Assembly (NCBI RefSeq): GCF_902686445.1
Contig: NC_062222.1
Coordinates: 38,935,792 to 38,999,791, forward strand
Direction of reading: 5' to 3'
Length of the DNA stretch: 64,000 bases
DNA from: Sciurus carolinensis
Taxonomy: Eukaryota > Chordata > Mammalia > Rodentia > Sciuridae
Shown here: positions 39,061 through 52,069 of the stretch, one piece after another
How positions within the stretch are numbered: position 1 is the first letter of the stretch
Layout: every line of letters starts with the position of its first letter
Position numbers and translations under genes: made by a program
Notes under the pieces: generated by a model
Told to the model about the DNA's origin: nothing
The model's database searches: none
Seen by the model: the letters and a program-made list of their open reading frames with translations, nothing else

Positions 39061-41340
39061 TTTAAATGCAGAAAATATCTCCTTTACATGGGTGGAAATT
39101 AAATGTTTTTCCAGAATATTAGTTGATTATTTCTTAGTGGATAAATCATCAGTTTTACTCTTCTGATAGATGTAGCTTTAGATGACTAAAAGAACTCAAA
39201 AACTGTCAGCCTCAGAGTTAACTAAATGCCTCACACTTTATCTAAAGGAATTTATATCCTTCATCTACTTTCTTAAAAAAATGTCATTTTTGCAATAATT
39301 TGTATAAATTCATATATACATATTTTTAGTTATGATGATCATAAACTACAAATGCAATGATGGGTAGTCAAGATAGGGAATCAAAACAGCATTTTGAAGT
39401 AATCATCAACCTGACTTGTTTGAGAAACTCCTATTGAATAAATTAAAATATTTAAGAAGCATCTAAATAATAGTGAAAAAATAGTATTTGTGAAACATTA
39501 GATTTTAAAAGGACAGATAAACAGGTATTAAAATCAGTTGTGGGAGGAATAAAAGTTGACAGATTATCACCTGTTTGTGTACTCATTGTGTTCGTTTTCT
39601 TTTCAGAAGAAAAAGCATGAAAACATAGTAGGCAGACTATGTGAAGATGATGAAAAGATTTCTTCCCTAATAGTTTTCTTGTAAGTTGATTTTCCTGCAT
39701 AATGGATCTTCTTATGGGTCTCTGATTCAGTCCAATGGCTGTCAAAATGATTGATGAGGCTAATACTAGGACATCTTTGCAGGCTGAGGTCTTTGGGTTT
39801 CTGGACAAGTGGGCAATGTGAACATTCTTGTGAATGTTATTGTCTGAATTAGCAGTCCTACTAAAGGTTAAGAATTTTTATAAAATATATACCAAGTAAT
39901 ATTAGCCAAAAAATAACAAGACATGTTCACTTCTGAAATGATATAAACGTGAGTGTTTTAGGGGTGGAGTCATAGAATCAGTTTAATGTAGGCTCACTCA
40001 GTCCAGATATACGTAAAAAATACATAAATGGTTCTTCAAAGAACATTGTTAACTCTACCACCTATGTGTTGTTAAGTTATTGCACAAATATCTCATTAAT
40101 ATATTGGACATTGTATTTATATTGTTTCCTTAAATTGTTATTTGATATCTTCTTCTGGTAATTTGTTTTCTAGCCATATTAACACATTTGGTTACTTCAT
40201 TTACACTTTTCATACCTATTGAAACCTCTTTATATCATGCTTTTTTGATTCACAAATTTTTAATTTGGGTTTTTATTTACTTGAATATGTAACATCCATA
40301 TTCTTTTCTTAGTAGTTGTGTATATCTGTATGTTTGAGAATATATTCAGAATATTTTCTGTCTTTGAGATACCATTTCTTCTCATTACTCAGACCTCTAC
40401 AGAAGCATAGGATATTTACTAGGTAATGTTAGATTAGACTTTATTTGTTAGCATTTAAAATAGCATGTGTATGTATTATATCTACAAACTAATATTTAAA
40501 TAGTTTAACCTTTGATGATTAAATAGGGTGATAGTATCCCAAAGTTATAGTATTCAGTAGGAACACATTATGGATAATGAACTCAAATGAAGATAAGTTG
40601 AAATTCAACTCCTTTTCTTTTGTAGTATTTGTAAGAACTATCCTCAGTTTTCTCTTTTCTTGGGGTTACCAATGGGTTCACCATCTTTTGCTCAAAGACA
40701 ATTTTTAAATATGCATCCACATTTCTAAACTCTCGTGACTGGTTTTTGTCTTCATACCACCCTGAAGCATTGAATGTGTTGTCTCAACAACCTCTAACAT
40801 ACTGATTTCAAGATTTGACTTGATGCTCTGCCTGAACAATCTATTGTGCTCCTTCCCCCTACAGATGCATATGCATTCTTTCCAAGGTTATGTGTAAAAG
40901 TTTAATTAGCTAATTAAAAAAAAAAAAAAGAACAAAATTCTTTTGCTCCCCCCCTTTTTGCTTTTAAAACATGCAGTACTTCCTTTTTTCAAATGGCAGA
41001 CACTATTTTGTTTTCCTCCATATTTCCTGGAATACTTCAAGTCCAAAGGGCAGGGGCAGCAAAAATGCAGCATCTTACAGTCACTAGTGCATAATAAATA
41101 TTTGGTGACCAATCAAATAACTTGAAAATTCTGAGTAACATTTAAAACTTTTAAAATTCTTCTTGAACATTTTTATTTTCTAAATGGAGTGGTTTAAATT
41201 GTTTTTAAAATGCAACATACATTGTGCAGCTAATTCTCAAGTTCTTTGTTTTCTTCTGGAATTGGTATTTCTAATAGTCTTTGCTTTTGAATGCACAGAT
41301 AACATTTATATAGCATCTACCTTTTCTGTTTTCATTAAGA
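39061..41340. other. Non-coding DNA with one exon-like segment
   Basis: Mostly AT-rich and unassigned. An exon-like segment at 39607-39680 is listed separately. The 118-codon frame at 39452-39808 (minus) overlaps it in antisense and has no recognisable product. An A-tract lies at about 40917-40928. Confidence 0.4.
39607..39680 (+). other. Exon-like segment (unproven)
   Basis: A pyrimidine-rich tract ending in TTTTCAG at 39600-39606 precedes a 74-bp segment followed by a strong donor-like GTAAGT at 39681-39686. The segment is open in frame 1 (24 complete codons, charged: starts KKKHENIVGR). Such combinations occur by chance in tens of kilobases, so this is a hypothesis. No neighbouring exon was found. 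Confidence 0.15.
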
Positions 41341-42900
41341 CAGTTGTACAATATTAAAATATTGTTGCTGAATTCCATAAAGACTTGTGTAACATATCTT
41401 TTCCTGCACATTCTCCTAGGATTTTGAAGCTGGTCTTGCATTGTCTGCCAGTCACTTTACTGAATTTTGTGTTCTGAAAGTGGAGGTAGTTGAACTTAAG
41501 CCTAAGGTCATCAAGGAGCCTGAGGCTTTCTGTCACAGTTTTTCTATCAATGAAATCTCTTCTTAAATGCATGGTTCTTTTAGGAAAATATTTTCAACAG
41601 GTCCTATTTATTTCTTTGGAAAAGCTGAAGTTCTGAGTAAAATGTGACATGAAATGTAGAGAAGTGCCACATGTTCGATTCAGGGCAATGCAAGTTGGTA
41701 GCTAATAGGAAATCATGTGACAGTAACAAGATGCTCCAATTTTTCACTTGGTTGGTTTTTCTCCTGAAGTCTAAATAGCAGATGACATGGAATATTGTGC
41801 TTTACACAATGTGTTCTTAAATTTTCCAATTTGAGAAAGAATTAAATTCCAGAGAATAAAATGTAATAAAAACTGATATTTGTAAGTGAAAGTGACTGTA
41901 ATTGATCACTTTTTAATCTTATTTATCTATTTGTTAACTTCTTTACTTTATAGATACTCTGTCTCCATAAATTTCCCTGTAACTGTGTAGCAAAGAGCAG
42001 TTTGACAAACTTCAGTAAAACATGTGGTTCCAACTCACTAGGATTTTAATCCTTATATGCCTGAGTGAATTGTAAGATAGCAGGAAGATGAATATAAGAA
42101 TCATGCTGTTAGAAAAATATCAAACATTTTTAGGTTTTGAGGACATTTTAAAACTTGTAGCAAAACGCAAATGTGGTTTATAGTAGCTTCCACTTTTTGT
42201 CATTATATAAAATACTTGAAATTCTTAGACTCATATATAAATGAAATACTAAATTTATTGGAACTGTTAAAAATGTGTAATTAGACTGTTTTACTACCTC
42301 TTTTATCAAAATTCAATCCCTTGTATTATCAACTTACATATGATTTTTAGAAGTTGTGGTTTGAAATTTATGTAGCCACAAAGTAGTGATTAAAGGTAGC
42401 ACACGTGAGAACCACAGGACACTGATATTCAAATATGTGCTAACTTTTCCTTTACCATTAACTGAAAAATGACCTGAAAAAATAAACTCGGGATTATGCC
42501 CCTAGTATTCAAAACTTGTCTTTATTGGTAGAATTCCATTATTTGGTTCTGGAATGCTAAGCATACACAGCAAGAATCAAGACTTTGGTAGACATAGATT
42601 AATTCATTATTATTTTGTCACCTAAAGGTGATAAACACCCACATACCTGGGGACATTATTTAAATATTTTTCACATCAAAATCTATAGAATAAAAATATA
42701 CAAAGATATTGCTAGGTCAAAAATCTCAAATAGTAATCAAGCATATATTAAGTAGACACTGTGCCATGGATCATCTTTAAACATCCTACTCCTGTTAGGT
42801 GACAAATCTGAAGTATATAAAGAAAAAACATTAAGTGCCAACATGTAGGGATTTCATTTTAAAGAGAGCAGACATTAAATCTGCGTATCTTCTATGCAAA
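41341..42900. other. Non-coding DNA, nothing recognised
   Basis: A 72-codon open frame on the minus strand (41354-41572) has no recognisable domain. No confident repeats. Confidence 0.45.
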
Positions 42901-42904
42901 ATTA

Positions 42905-43085
42905 ATTTTATATGCTATCTTATTAATTTTAATCCTGACAATAATCCTATAAGATATGAAGACAGTGAGTTTCAGAAACATTAAGAAAATTGCCTGGAGC
43001 CACAAAGATAGTGATTGACTTGGATCAGTTTTAACATCGACTTGCTGAGCACTAAACTTAAAGTCATCTCCACTGTGCATGTATG
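42905..43085 (-). mobile_element. MIR SINE, antisense
   Basis: 'tttaatcctgacaataatcc', 'cctataagatatgaagacag' and 'gttttaacatcgac' keep antisense MIR order and spacing. Confidence 0.65.
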
Positions 43086-43095
43086 TTAGTGCACG

Positions 43096-43108
43096 CCCCC
43101 CCCCCCCC
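43096..43108. repeat. C13 homopolymer
   Basis: Thirteen consecutive C at the edge of the MIR; unusual in such AT-rich DNA. Confidence 0.95.
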
Positions 43109-43479
43109 AAATTAGAAAAGTTTCAGAGAAGAGAACAAGTGATGTGAAGGATCTGGTAAGCAGAGAACTCCAATGGAGTAAGTGTACTGTGAGCCTCTCT
43201 TTCTATGATTAGAATGGTCAGACAAGGGAAGGGAAAGGGAAAGAATAATGGTTTCTCCAGACTGAAGTTATGACATAAATCACAAAGGAAGTTTAGAGGA
43301 GTTCTCTTCTAAATCACATCTCTTTAGCTGTCTTTTATTCTATTCCTATATTCATTATTTTAGAGCCTCATTATGTTGAACGTTTTTGTCTGAAGCTTCA
43401 AACTAATTAAAAAACTCCAATATTTTCTTTCTTTTGAAGTCTAATATAGATGTCAGATTAACCTTTATAATATGTGCAT

Positions 43480-43600
43480 TCATTTATTCATTCTTTGATT
43501 TGTTCATTCAATACGAACCATGGGCCAGACACTGTGCTAGCTACTAGAGATATGTTAGAAGTCAAAACATAATTTCTGCCTTCTGTATGTCATGAATATT
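43480..43600. mobile_element. Possible L2 fragment
   Basis: 'tttgttcattcaatacgaac', 'catgggccagacactgtgct' and 'agctactagagatatg' resemble the well-known conserved part of L2 elements. Confidence 0.45.
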
Positions 43601-45415
43601 GCAGAGAAAATAGTATGACAATATACATTCATGCATTACACAGGTATGAGGACACATTCTCATAAATGCATCCGTGGACAATTTCATCATTGCATGAACA
43701 TCATAGGGTGTACTTGTACTATGAAGTACAGGTCAAATGCTTGATATAGGCTCTTGATGCAATTGAAGATGGTATAAACAGCTGAGGTATGAGACTGCTG
43801 CCAGCATAAAACAGTATACTATTTCATAGTGAACATTTATTTTATAAGTGAGAGTATACTCTGTAATGATTTAAAAGTATAGTAAGTGCATAAGCCAGTA
43901 ACAGTCATTTATTATCACTATCAAGCATTATAACTGTACATAATTTATGTGTTGTACTTTTATACTACTGCCATTGCACATGAGTAATGCATTGTAGTGG
44001 CAGCTATGACATCATTATGTGACAGGAATTTTTCTGTTACATTAGAATGCTTATGGCACTGCCATAGAATTTGTAGCTTGTCATTACCAAAACATCATCA
44101 TTTTGCAATGCATGATTGTATTTGAAGGTGTGCTGGATGAGAAGTGAAAGAATTTCAGATTCTAGGTCTGTACTGAGCTGTGTAAGTTATAACTAGAGTA
44201 GTCAACACTGATACTGAAGATATTAGGCAATGTGAATTAGTTTTCCATACTATGAAGCCCATTCTGAATCAGATGCTATGAATATTTCATATATGATATG
44301 AAAGAAGAGTGATATATATGACAGAAGAGTGATCTTGTTAAAAAACAATATAATAATTTTTTCCTAGTCCTACTCCTCTGGCATGTCTTTAAAGATGATT
44401 AAGGAAAGAAAAAATTCCATGTGATGAGGAACTATCCAAAGCCCCTTTAGGCTGCACTTAGCTAATGACTTAGAGCTCTGAGACATACATACTATTTATA
44501 TAGAGAATTTGCATTTTTAGAGAAAAATTAAGTTTATAAAAATTCTCCTTAGGAATATGATATCAGAATAGTTTGTCTAATAAAGTCCTAGTTGAATTCT
44601 AAACTTGTATCTATAAATTTCTGGGAGAAATTAATTATGCATTTTAAACTCCTTTGGAGGTTTTAACAGACTGATTTGCTTTACATTTGAAGTCTCTTAT
44701 ATGCAGGAAAGTAGCAATGGTGAAAATTAATTGGAGAAACATTAGGTATGTCTGTTTATTTCCTAACAAACTTACTTTCCAGACAACACTAACAGGAATT
44801 TATTTGTTGGAATCTTTAGTTTGTAGCACACTGGCTAAATATTACCTGGCTAAATAAGACAAAAAGTCATAAGAAAGAGTTACTTATCAATATTAGTCGA
44901 TATTGATTTAAAACCAATAATGATTTAAAATCAAGTTAGAAAATTGTTTGAAGTGAATCGAGCTTACAAAATAATGTCAGAGAAATTAAATTCAAATTTA
45001 AGGCAAAAATGCAGGTCTATGTAGACAGATCTATTCACCTCTAAAACTTAATAAAGAAATGGAAAAATGAAAATATCTTGTGTGAACAATAGATATTATG
45101 GTGGAAACTACAAGGAGAACTTTCATAGGAAAGAAAGCTTTTTCAATAGCAAAATATAAACAAGGAGAGTACTTTATCATTATTATCATATTCATGATTT
45201 ACAATTACATATGAATCCATAAACCTCAAAATTTATTTTAATTTCATAAGTGCTTTTATAAAAAGTTGCTTTACAAAGGCTTATTCAAAATCATTGTTAT
45301 GATATTGAAAACATTATTTCATTTTAGTTTTGTTTTCTTGAATTCAAGAATACTGGGACATAATTCTACTTTTTAATATGTACTTATTATTTTCTTAATC
45401 ATGATATTAAAAATG
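43601..45415. other. AT-rich non-coding DNA, nothing recognised
   Basis: No gene or confident repeat. A short imperfect duplication with 'gaagagtgat' units lies at about 44304-44334. Confidence 0.45.
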
Positions 45416-45835
45416 TATCCTTATTTTAAAATTTTTTATTTGTTCTAATTTGTTATACATGACAGTAGAATGCATTCATACATTTTGATAGATCATACAC
45501 AAATGGAATATAATCTCTCATTTTTCTGATTATACATATTGCAGAATCATATCAGTCATACAGTCATATAGGTACATGAGGTAATAATGTCTGTTTCACT
45601 CTACTATCAATCCTACCCAATACCTCATCCCCTCCCTTCACTCCCCTTTATATAAAATAACTATTCTTCCCTATTCTCCCCACTTATGGTGAATCAGCAT
45701 CAGTATAACAGAGAAAACATTTGGCCATTGGCTTTTTGGGGTTGGCTTATTTTGCTTAGGATGATATTCTCTAACTCCATTCAATTACCAACAAATGCCA
45801 GCATTTCATTCTTCTTTAAAGCTAAGTAATAGTCT

Positions 45836-45838
<3 letters not shown>

Positions 45839-45874
<36 letters not shown>
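45839..45874. repeat. (AT)18 microsatellite
   Basis: Uninterrupted AT dinucleotide run inside the L1 C-terminal coding remnant, followed after 3 bp by a shorter run. Confidence 0.95.
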
Positions 45875-45876
<2 letters not shown>

Positions 45877-46073
45877 TATGATATATATATGCCACATTTT
45901 CATTATCCATTCACCTGTTGAAGGCCATCTAGGTTGGTTCCATATTTGAGCTATGGTGAGTTGAGCTGCTATAAACACTGATGTGATTGATGTGGCTGCA
46001 TCACTGTAGTATGCTGATTTTAAGTCCTCTGGGTATAAACCAAGGAGTAGGATAACTGGGTCAAAAGGTGGTT

Positions 46074-46184
46074 CCATTACAAGTTTTCTGAGGAATCTCC
46101 ATACTGCTTTCCATTACAAGTTTTCTGAGGAATCTCCATACTGCTTTCCATTACAAGTTTTCTGAGGAATCTCCATACTGCTTT
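46074..46184. repeat. Perfect triplication of a 37-bp unit
   Basis: Three contiguous, identical 37-bp units (46074-46110, 46111-46147, 46148-46184) lie within the antisense L1 ORF2 remnant. The same segment occurs once in the other L1 copies (for example 55084-55126 and 9532-9571). Complete identity in a decayed element implies a late tandem expansion. Confidence 0.95.
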
Positions 46185-47742
46185 CCATAATGGTTGCACC
46201 ATTTTGTGTTCTCACCAGCAGTGTATGAGTGTACCTTTTCCCCACATCCTTGCCAACATTTATTGTTCCTTGTATTCTTGATAATAGCCATTCTGATTGG
46301 AGTAAGATGAAATCTTAGAGCAGTTTTGCTTCGCATTTTTCTAATTGCTAGAGATGTTGAATATTTTTTTCACATATTTGTTGATTAATTGTTTCCAAAG
46401 ACTCACCTCATAGACAAAGATATCCACAGACTGAAGGTGAAAACATGGGAAAAAACATATCACTCATATGAATTGCGTGAACAAGGAGGTATTTCCATCC
46501 TCATATCAGATAAAGTGGACTTCAAACCAAAGTTAATCAAAAGGGACAAAGAAGGTCATTTCATTCTACTGAAGGGATTCATATGGTATCAAGACATAAT
46601 GATTATAAATATTTGTGCCCCAAACAATGGAGCATCTAAGTACATCAAACAAACCCTTCTCAAGTTCAAGAATCAAATGGACTGCAACAGAATAATACTG
46701 GGTGACTTTAACACACCTCTATCACTACTTGGCAGATCTTCTAAACAAAAACTAAATAAAGAAACTATAGAACTAAATAATACACTCAATAATTTAGACT
46801 TAACAAACATATATAGAATATTTCATCCATGAACGAGTGAATGTAGTTTTTTCTCAGAAGCACATGGATCATGATTACTTCTCTACAATAGACCATACCT
46901 TATGCCACAAGCAACTCTTAGTAAATACAAAAAGATGGAGATAATACTCTGCTTTCTATCAGCTCATAATAGACTGAAATTAAAAATCAAAGATAAAATA
47001 AAAAATAGAAACTCCTCTAACACATAGAGACTAAATAGTACACTATTAATTGAAGAAATCAAGTATGAAATGAAAAAAACTTAGTGGTAAATAAGAATAC
47101 CAGTACAACATACCAAAATCTCTGGGACACTATGGAGGCAGTACTAAGAGGAAAGTTCATTGCATTGAGCTAATTTATTAAAAGAATAAAAAGTCAACAA
47201 ATAAATGACCTAATATTATATCTCAAAGCCCTAGAAAAAGGCTCAAATCAACACCCAAAATAGTAGAAGACAGGAAATAATTAAAATCAGAGTTGAAGTT
47301 AATGAAATTGAAACAAAAGAAAAAATGGAAAAATTGCCAAAACAGAAAGTTGGTTCTTTGAAAAAAAATTCAGTAAAATTTATAAGCTTCTAGCCACACT
47401 TACAAAGAGAAAAGAGAGGAAACCCAAATTACTAATATATGTGATGAAAAAGGAAATATCACAATGGACACAACTAAAATACAGAAGATAATTAGAAATG
47501 ATTTTTAATACTTATACTTCAATAAAATAGAAAATATTGAAGACAGTGATAAATTTCTAGAGACACATGATATATCTAAACTGAATCAGGAGGTCATACA
47601 CAATTTAAACTGAATAATTTCAAATAATGAAATAGAAAATACCATTAAAAGTCTACCAATTAAGAAAACCCAGGACCATATGGATTCTCAGTTGAGTTCT
47701 ACTAGTCCTTCTAAGAAGAATTAACACCAATGCTCCTTATTT

Positions 47743-48770
47743 ATTTGTATCAATTTTTCTTTCCATTCAATCTTGGATAGAGTTTTGTTTCCACTTTCTT
47801 GAGTGATCATACTGCCAATAAATATGACCTACCATAGTGATTAAAAATAGAACAGGCTTAAAATGAAAAACAAAGAATAAGAAAAATGAATATGATAATA
47901 AATACTTATTTTTAGTTTTAGAAAGTTATAGTAAACAAAATATTTAAGGTAGATTTGAGGGTAATAATGTAGCTATGTGTCCTGGGATGGATGGTTACCA
48001 GGTTAGTAAACACTGATACACCATGGCATGCTCTCTTTATTTCTTCCCTTAGGAAATTTACAAAATGTTTTTCTGACATTAACTTAAAATGTATATAAAG
48101 TTGATAAAAGAAAAATCTGAATCTAACCTTGACATGACACTCCTGCATCTTGAATAGTTTGAACAGAATCATCAGTGAGTTTTAATTATAATAGATGCAT
48201 AAGTGAGCACCCTTTGATATTCAAGAAGTGAAGTAATATGCATATTACTAAATATGATGTTAGTAATTTTCATACTCAATTTATGTTTAAGAACATGTCA
48301 CCAACAGTATTCAGATTCATTTAAAATTCAAAACATTGAAATCAATTTTTAAACATTTTTATTGCAGTGAAGTTAGAGTTAATAAGTTAATTAAAGTTTT
48401 ACTGTATGTACATGTAGTGGATATATTTTATGATCATGCAATGTTAGTATTTAGATCACATTAACATAGCAACACTGGAATTTCAAGTTTTGATGTAATT
48501 ATTTTGAACATCTAATCTGTAAATTCATGAAGGACATTTTAACATGAAATGGATAATTTTAAAATTAGGTTAATTCTCTTCCATACTGCATTTTCACTCC
48601 TCAACTATTTCTATTACAGATACTTGTATATTCATTGATCCTCTGGCAGGTTTTATATCCAAGTCTGTCTATGTGTATACATGCACATGCACAGTAATAA
48701 TGAAAATTTAAATTCTAAATTATTGTCAGATCTATTGTTATAATGAGATTCAAATTTACCTATCTTTTTT
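47743..48770. other. AT-rich non-coding DNA, nothing recognised
   Basis: No gene or confident repeat. Confidence 0.5.
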
Positions 48771-48774
48771 TTGA

Positions 48775-48905
48775 TATTTTTAACTTTGTTTTACAGATGT
48801 AGAATAGACCCAAAGAAATTGAAAACCTGCTGATCACATAATTATTTAGTGGGAAATCTAGGGTTTGAACTTAGTTGTATTGTTAAAGTCAATCTTTTCT
48901 CAAGT
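48775..48905 (-). mobile_element. MIR SINE, antisense
   Basis: 'ttgttttacagatgtagaat', 'aaagaaattgaaaacctgct' and 'gggtttgaacttagttgt' follow antisense MIR order. Confidence 0.6.
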
Positions 48906-49419
48906 AACTTATGTTTCCACATTTATTTTATTTCCCTTTTTCTCTCATATGTTGTAGAACTGGTTCTAAGATTCATAATCTTTTACATTTTAATAAATAT
49001 TTAAGAAGTACATGTGTTTATATCACATCTGTGCAATATATCAAATGCATAAAATACCCATCTAAAACAAGAAAGCTTGCAATTCATGAAACTTTTGGCC
49101 TCCTGGTATATGGTAGTCTGCTGAAGTATGAACCTTTTAAAAGAATACACTCACATGAAAAATTTGCATATATATGCACATATTTGCTTTTTATATGGTT
49201 GCATACATGCTTTGACACTAAACTCAAATAATTTTATCAAACTATTTATTCCCCAGAAAGATGAAAAGATGTAGAGCACGACAAAAGTGTGGTATTTAGG
49301 TGTTGTTCCTAGTATATTCTTAAGGATGGGAAGAGAAAATTAGAAGTGCAAAAACTAGAACATGTTGGTGGCCTTAGGAAATGAATGATTACAATGTAAA
49401 CTAAAATGAAACTCCTCTC
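48906..49419. other. AT-rich non-coding DNA
   Basis: A 106-codon open frame (48911-49231, plus) has no recognisable product. No confident repeat. Confidence 0.45.
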
Positions 49420-49925
49420 TGGGAGAAAAGTAATTTAGCTTCATGAACAGCTGTACCTCAGAGGGTCAGGCACATGAGCAATTAAAATTAAACAAGTTGA
49501 TTTTAATATGCCTTAGTAACTGTGATTGATCTTACAGAGCTGTTGTTGACTGTACATCAAGAAACAATTTAGGATCCAGTTTAAAACAAAGTTTATAATC
49601 CTTGTTTAATGGATTTTGGTACCTCAGGCAATATAGTGCTGTAAAAATGATTAAAATGTGCCCTGTCTCTGTGTAATCAATAAAACCTCTCTCTAAAATT
49701 AGTTAGGTTCCAAAGACTCCTCAGAAAGCTTGGCAGTGCTGCATCTGTAGAATTCCCAATAAGCCATCTATCATTATTTCCATACACAAGGTTCATTAGG
49801 CACCACATTCTTTATCTTATTAGCACCAAAGTCAGCTAAACAATCAAAGCAAAAGGTCACCTTTAATGATACCTAGTTAAACAAAACATACATCAAGTCA
49901 TTGTTAATAAAAAGGTAGGAATGTT
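49420..49925. promoter_or_regulatory. Candidate conserved non-coding element / enhancer
   Basis: A repeat-free, compositionally complex block with clustered motif-like sites: an E-box-like CAGCTG at 49448-49453, paired AATTA/ATTAAAATTA homeodomain-like cores at about 49480-49490, a TCF/LEF-like ATCAAAG at 49843-49849 and a nuclear-receptor half-site-like AAGGTCA at 49853-49859. No coding frame spans it. The regulatory role is inference; conservation was not tested. Confidence 0.35.
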
Positions 49926-52060
49926 TAGAAGACCAAAAAAGTTATTATAAAGGAACTTAAAATATACACATCTATAAATTGATGTAAGAAATGTGTTTAT
50001 GGCATCATAAGGGATAAATGTATTCTATTCCTGAAATTAGTGGAAATTCATTGTTAGCTGGAAAGTCTTGAGAAGTCTTATTTAGTTGTATTAGTAAAAA
50101 GTTTTCCTTTGCGTACTATAAAATTGAATTTCTGGTTTTCATGAAATGATGTATGAAGTCATTACTTTTGAAGTTATTTTTAATTCTTTTTAAGATCACA
50201 AACCATGAGATGAACTCATTTTTTTGATAACATGTTATGATAAAGCTTGAACTTTATTTTAAAGCAGTTGATGCTTTTAATTGCATTTTGATTTACGCTG
50301 CTAAAGAAATTTGAACTTGAACACTCATACCCACTAGGGTTTTGTCCATTCAGCAGTGGGTTTTCTATCTTTAAATGAAACTAATAAGAAATGCATATAC
50401 ACTTTAGAAATGTGCTAAACTTATCACCCAGTGAATCATGTGAATAAAATGAGGTTTAAATGAATCGAATTACTTTTTATATATCCTTTAATCATAATTT
50501 AATCAACTTTTAAAAATTTAATTTATTCCAATTGTGTACCCAGATAAACTCATTGGTCAATAGAATTTAATTCCTTTCTCTGTTGTTAAGAGTGTATGTC
50601 ATATGCTTACCTCAGCATGATATTCTTTAGTTCTCTCATCAGATTGCATAATAAATTAATGAAAACATAACTGTATTTCTCTTGGATAAACTTGGAAAAT
50701 GTTTTGACAATATATAATTGGGAGTGAAAAAAAAACTCTCATGGCATGGAGGATAATATTTCCTATGAATGCTTTGTTGTTGCTATGTGTGTGACGAATA
50801 TGAAATATTTATTGAGGATTGTGTGTAGAAACAGTTGCATGAAGTTGACAGCTCTTGTAATCCCTCTCCAGTCAGCACAGCAGTTTTACTGCCATTGCCA
50901 TGTTGATTTCCCCTTGGTACTTTCAGATTAAAATGTTCCCTCCCCAAGGTCCCACTCCCACTGGACTTATCACCTAATTAAGACATGTAAATTATGATGA
51001 TGTAAAGAAGGGTTTATTTTTCTTTTTACACTTGACAACATAATGCAAGACATAGGAGGGGAAATATGACTCTCTAGGTTGATATAAAGGAGATATTTAA
51101 AAGAACATAAAGAATGATGAGGAAAGGTGCCAAAGGGGAGGAAAAGGAGGAGGAATTTAAAGGAAAGATGTTGACTGGCAAAGTAATGAACTAATTAGAA
51201 AGAGAACAAGAGGCTTGGCCTTCTTAAAATTGATTCTGAACATTTTGAATAATCAAAATAGGCAGAGAATTATAGAAATCAATAAGCTAGAAATTCATAT
51301 TAATCTAAATCAGTCAAAATACAAAAAGAGATACTTCCATTTTTGTTATTGTTGTTTGTTTTGTTTTCCTTTTTAGGACTTAAGACTAACTTTAAGGAAG
51401 AAAATATGTATTCTTTAATATCTCCCTACATATTGTGATCAATTGTACAACATGGTAAAGATAGTTATAAAAATGTATGCATACTTTGCATACTTAAAAG
51501 GTGATAAAAGAGTAGAACTTAAATGTTTTCACTCTAAAAAAAAAAAACTGATGGATGTTAATTAATTTGATGTTTACATTTTATAATGTAAACATGTATC
51601 TAAATATCACACTGTATATTGTTCCTTAAAAATAGGAAAAAAAGTCAAATATTTAACAAAGATAATACTATTTGTTGAGATTATATTATGATACTGTCTA
51701 ATAATTCAAGTCACCATGAAATATTAGAATATTTTTAACCAAGTGCCTTATTTTTTCAGTTATGAAAAATCACAGGGGTGAAAGACCTTTGGGACAGTAT
51801 TAATCTTGTCAATCAATAAGTTAATTATAACTGTGATAACACAATAGAGTGCTCTATGGAAGCAAGTTGCAGGTACTGTAGTATTGAAGATAAACCCAAG
51901 AAGAGATTGCGTACCACAGAGGACTGTGCTGGACTTTCTTCAGTTGCCTATGTGTGTCAATATTAAAGGGACATGGTCATTCTATTGGATTCCTAGGGCT
52001 ATAGTCTCTTTCACTCTTACTTCAGGGAAACTTCAGTGATTAAAAAACGTGTTAAAAAAA
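49926..52060. other. Non-coding DNA, nothing firmly recognised
   Basis: The segment 50740-50945 is less AT-rich and repeat-free, with a 61-codon open frame that has no recognisable product. The remainder is AT-rich. Confidence 0.45.
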
Positions 52061-52069
52061 TAACCTAAC

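Larger units (their letters stand above)
45427..47733 (-). mobile_element. L1 with inverted 5' segment and internal loss (twin priming)
   Basis: From 45427 to about 46390 the sequence is antisense: L1 3' UTR, then ORF2 C-terminal coding. At about 46391 it flips to sense ORF2, starting in the endonuclease (open frame 46389-46832 with GVSILI-like, GDFNTPLS and IYRIFHP segments) and running to the start of reverse transcriptase near 47733. Compared with the full-length L1, about 1.8 kb (most of the RT and connection domains) is missing between the two pieces. 'tccttattt' at 45418-45426 and 47734-47742 is a possible target duplication, though part of the right copy could be L1 sequence. Confidence 0.85.

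Noticed and set aside
39452..39808. 118-codon minus-strand frame as a gene
   Set aside because: No domain, no family resemblance and no promoter or splice context; compatible with chance.
46074..46184. CRISPR or direct-repeat array
   Set aside because: The units are contiguous without spacers and derive from L1 coding sequence.
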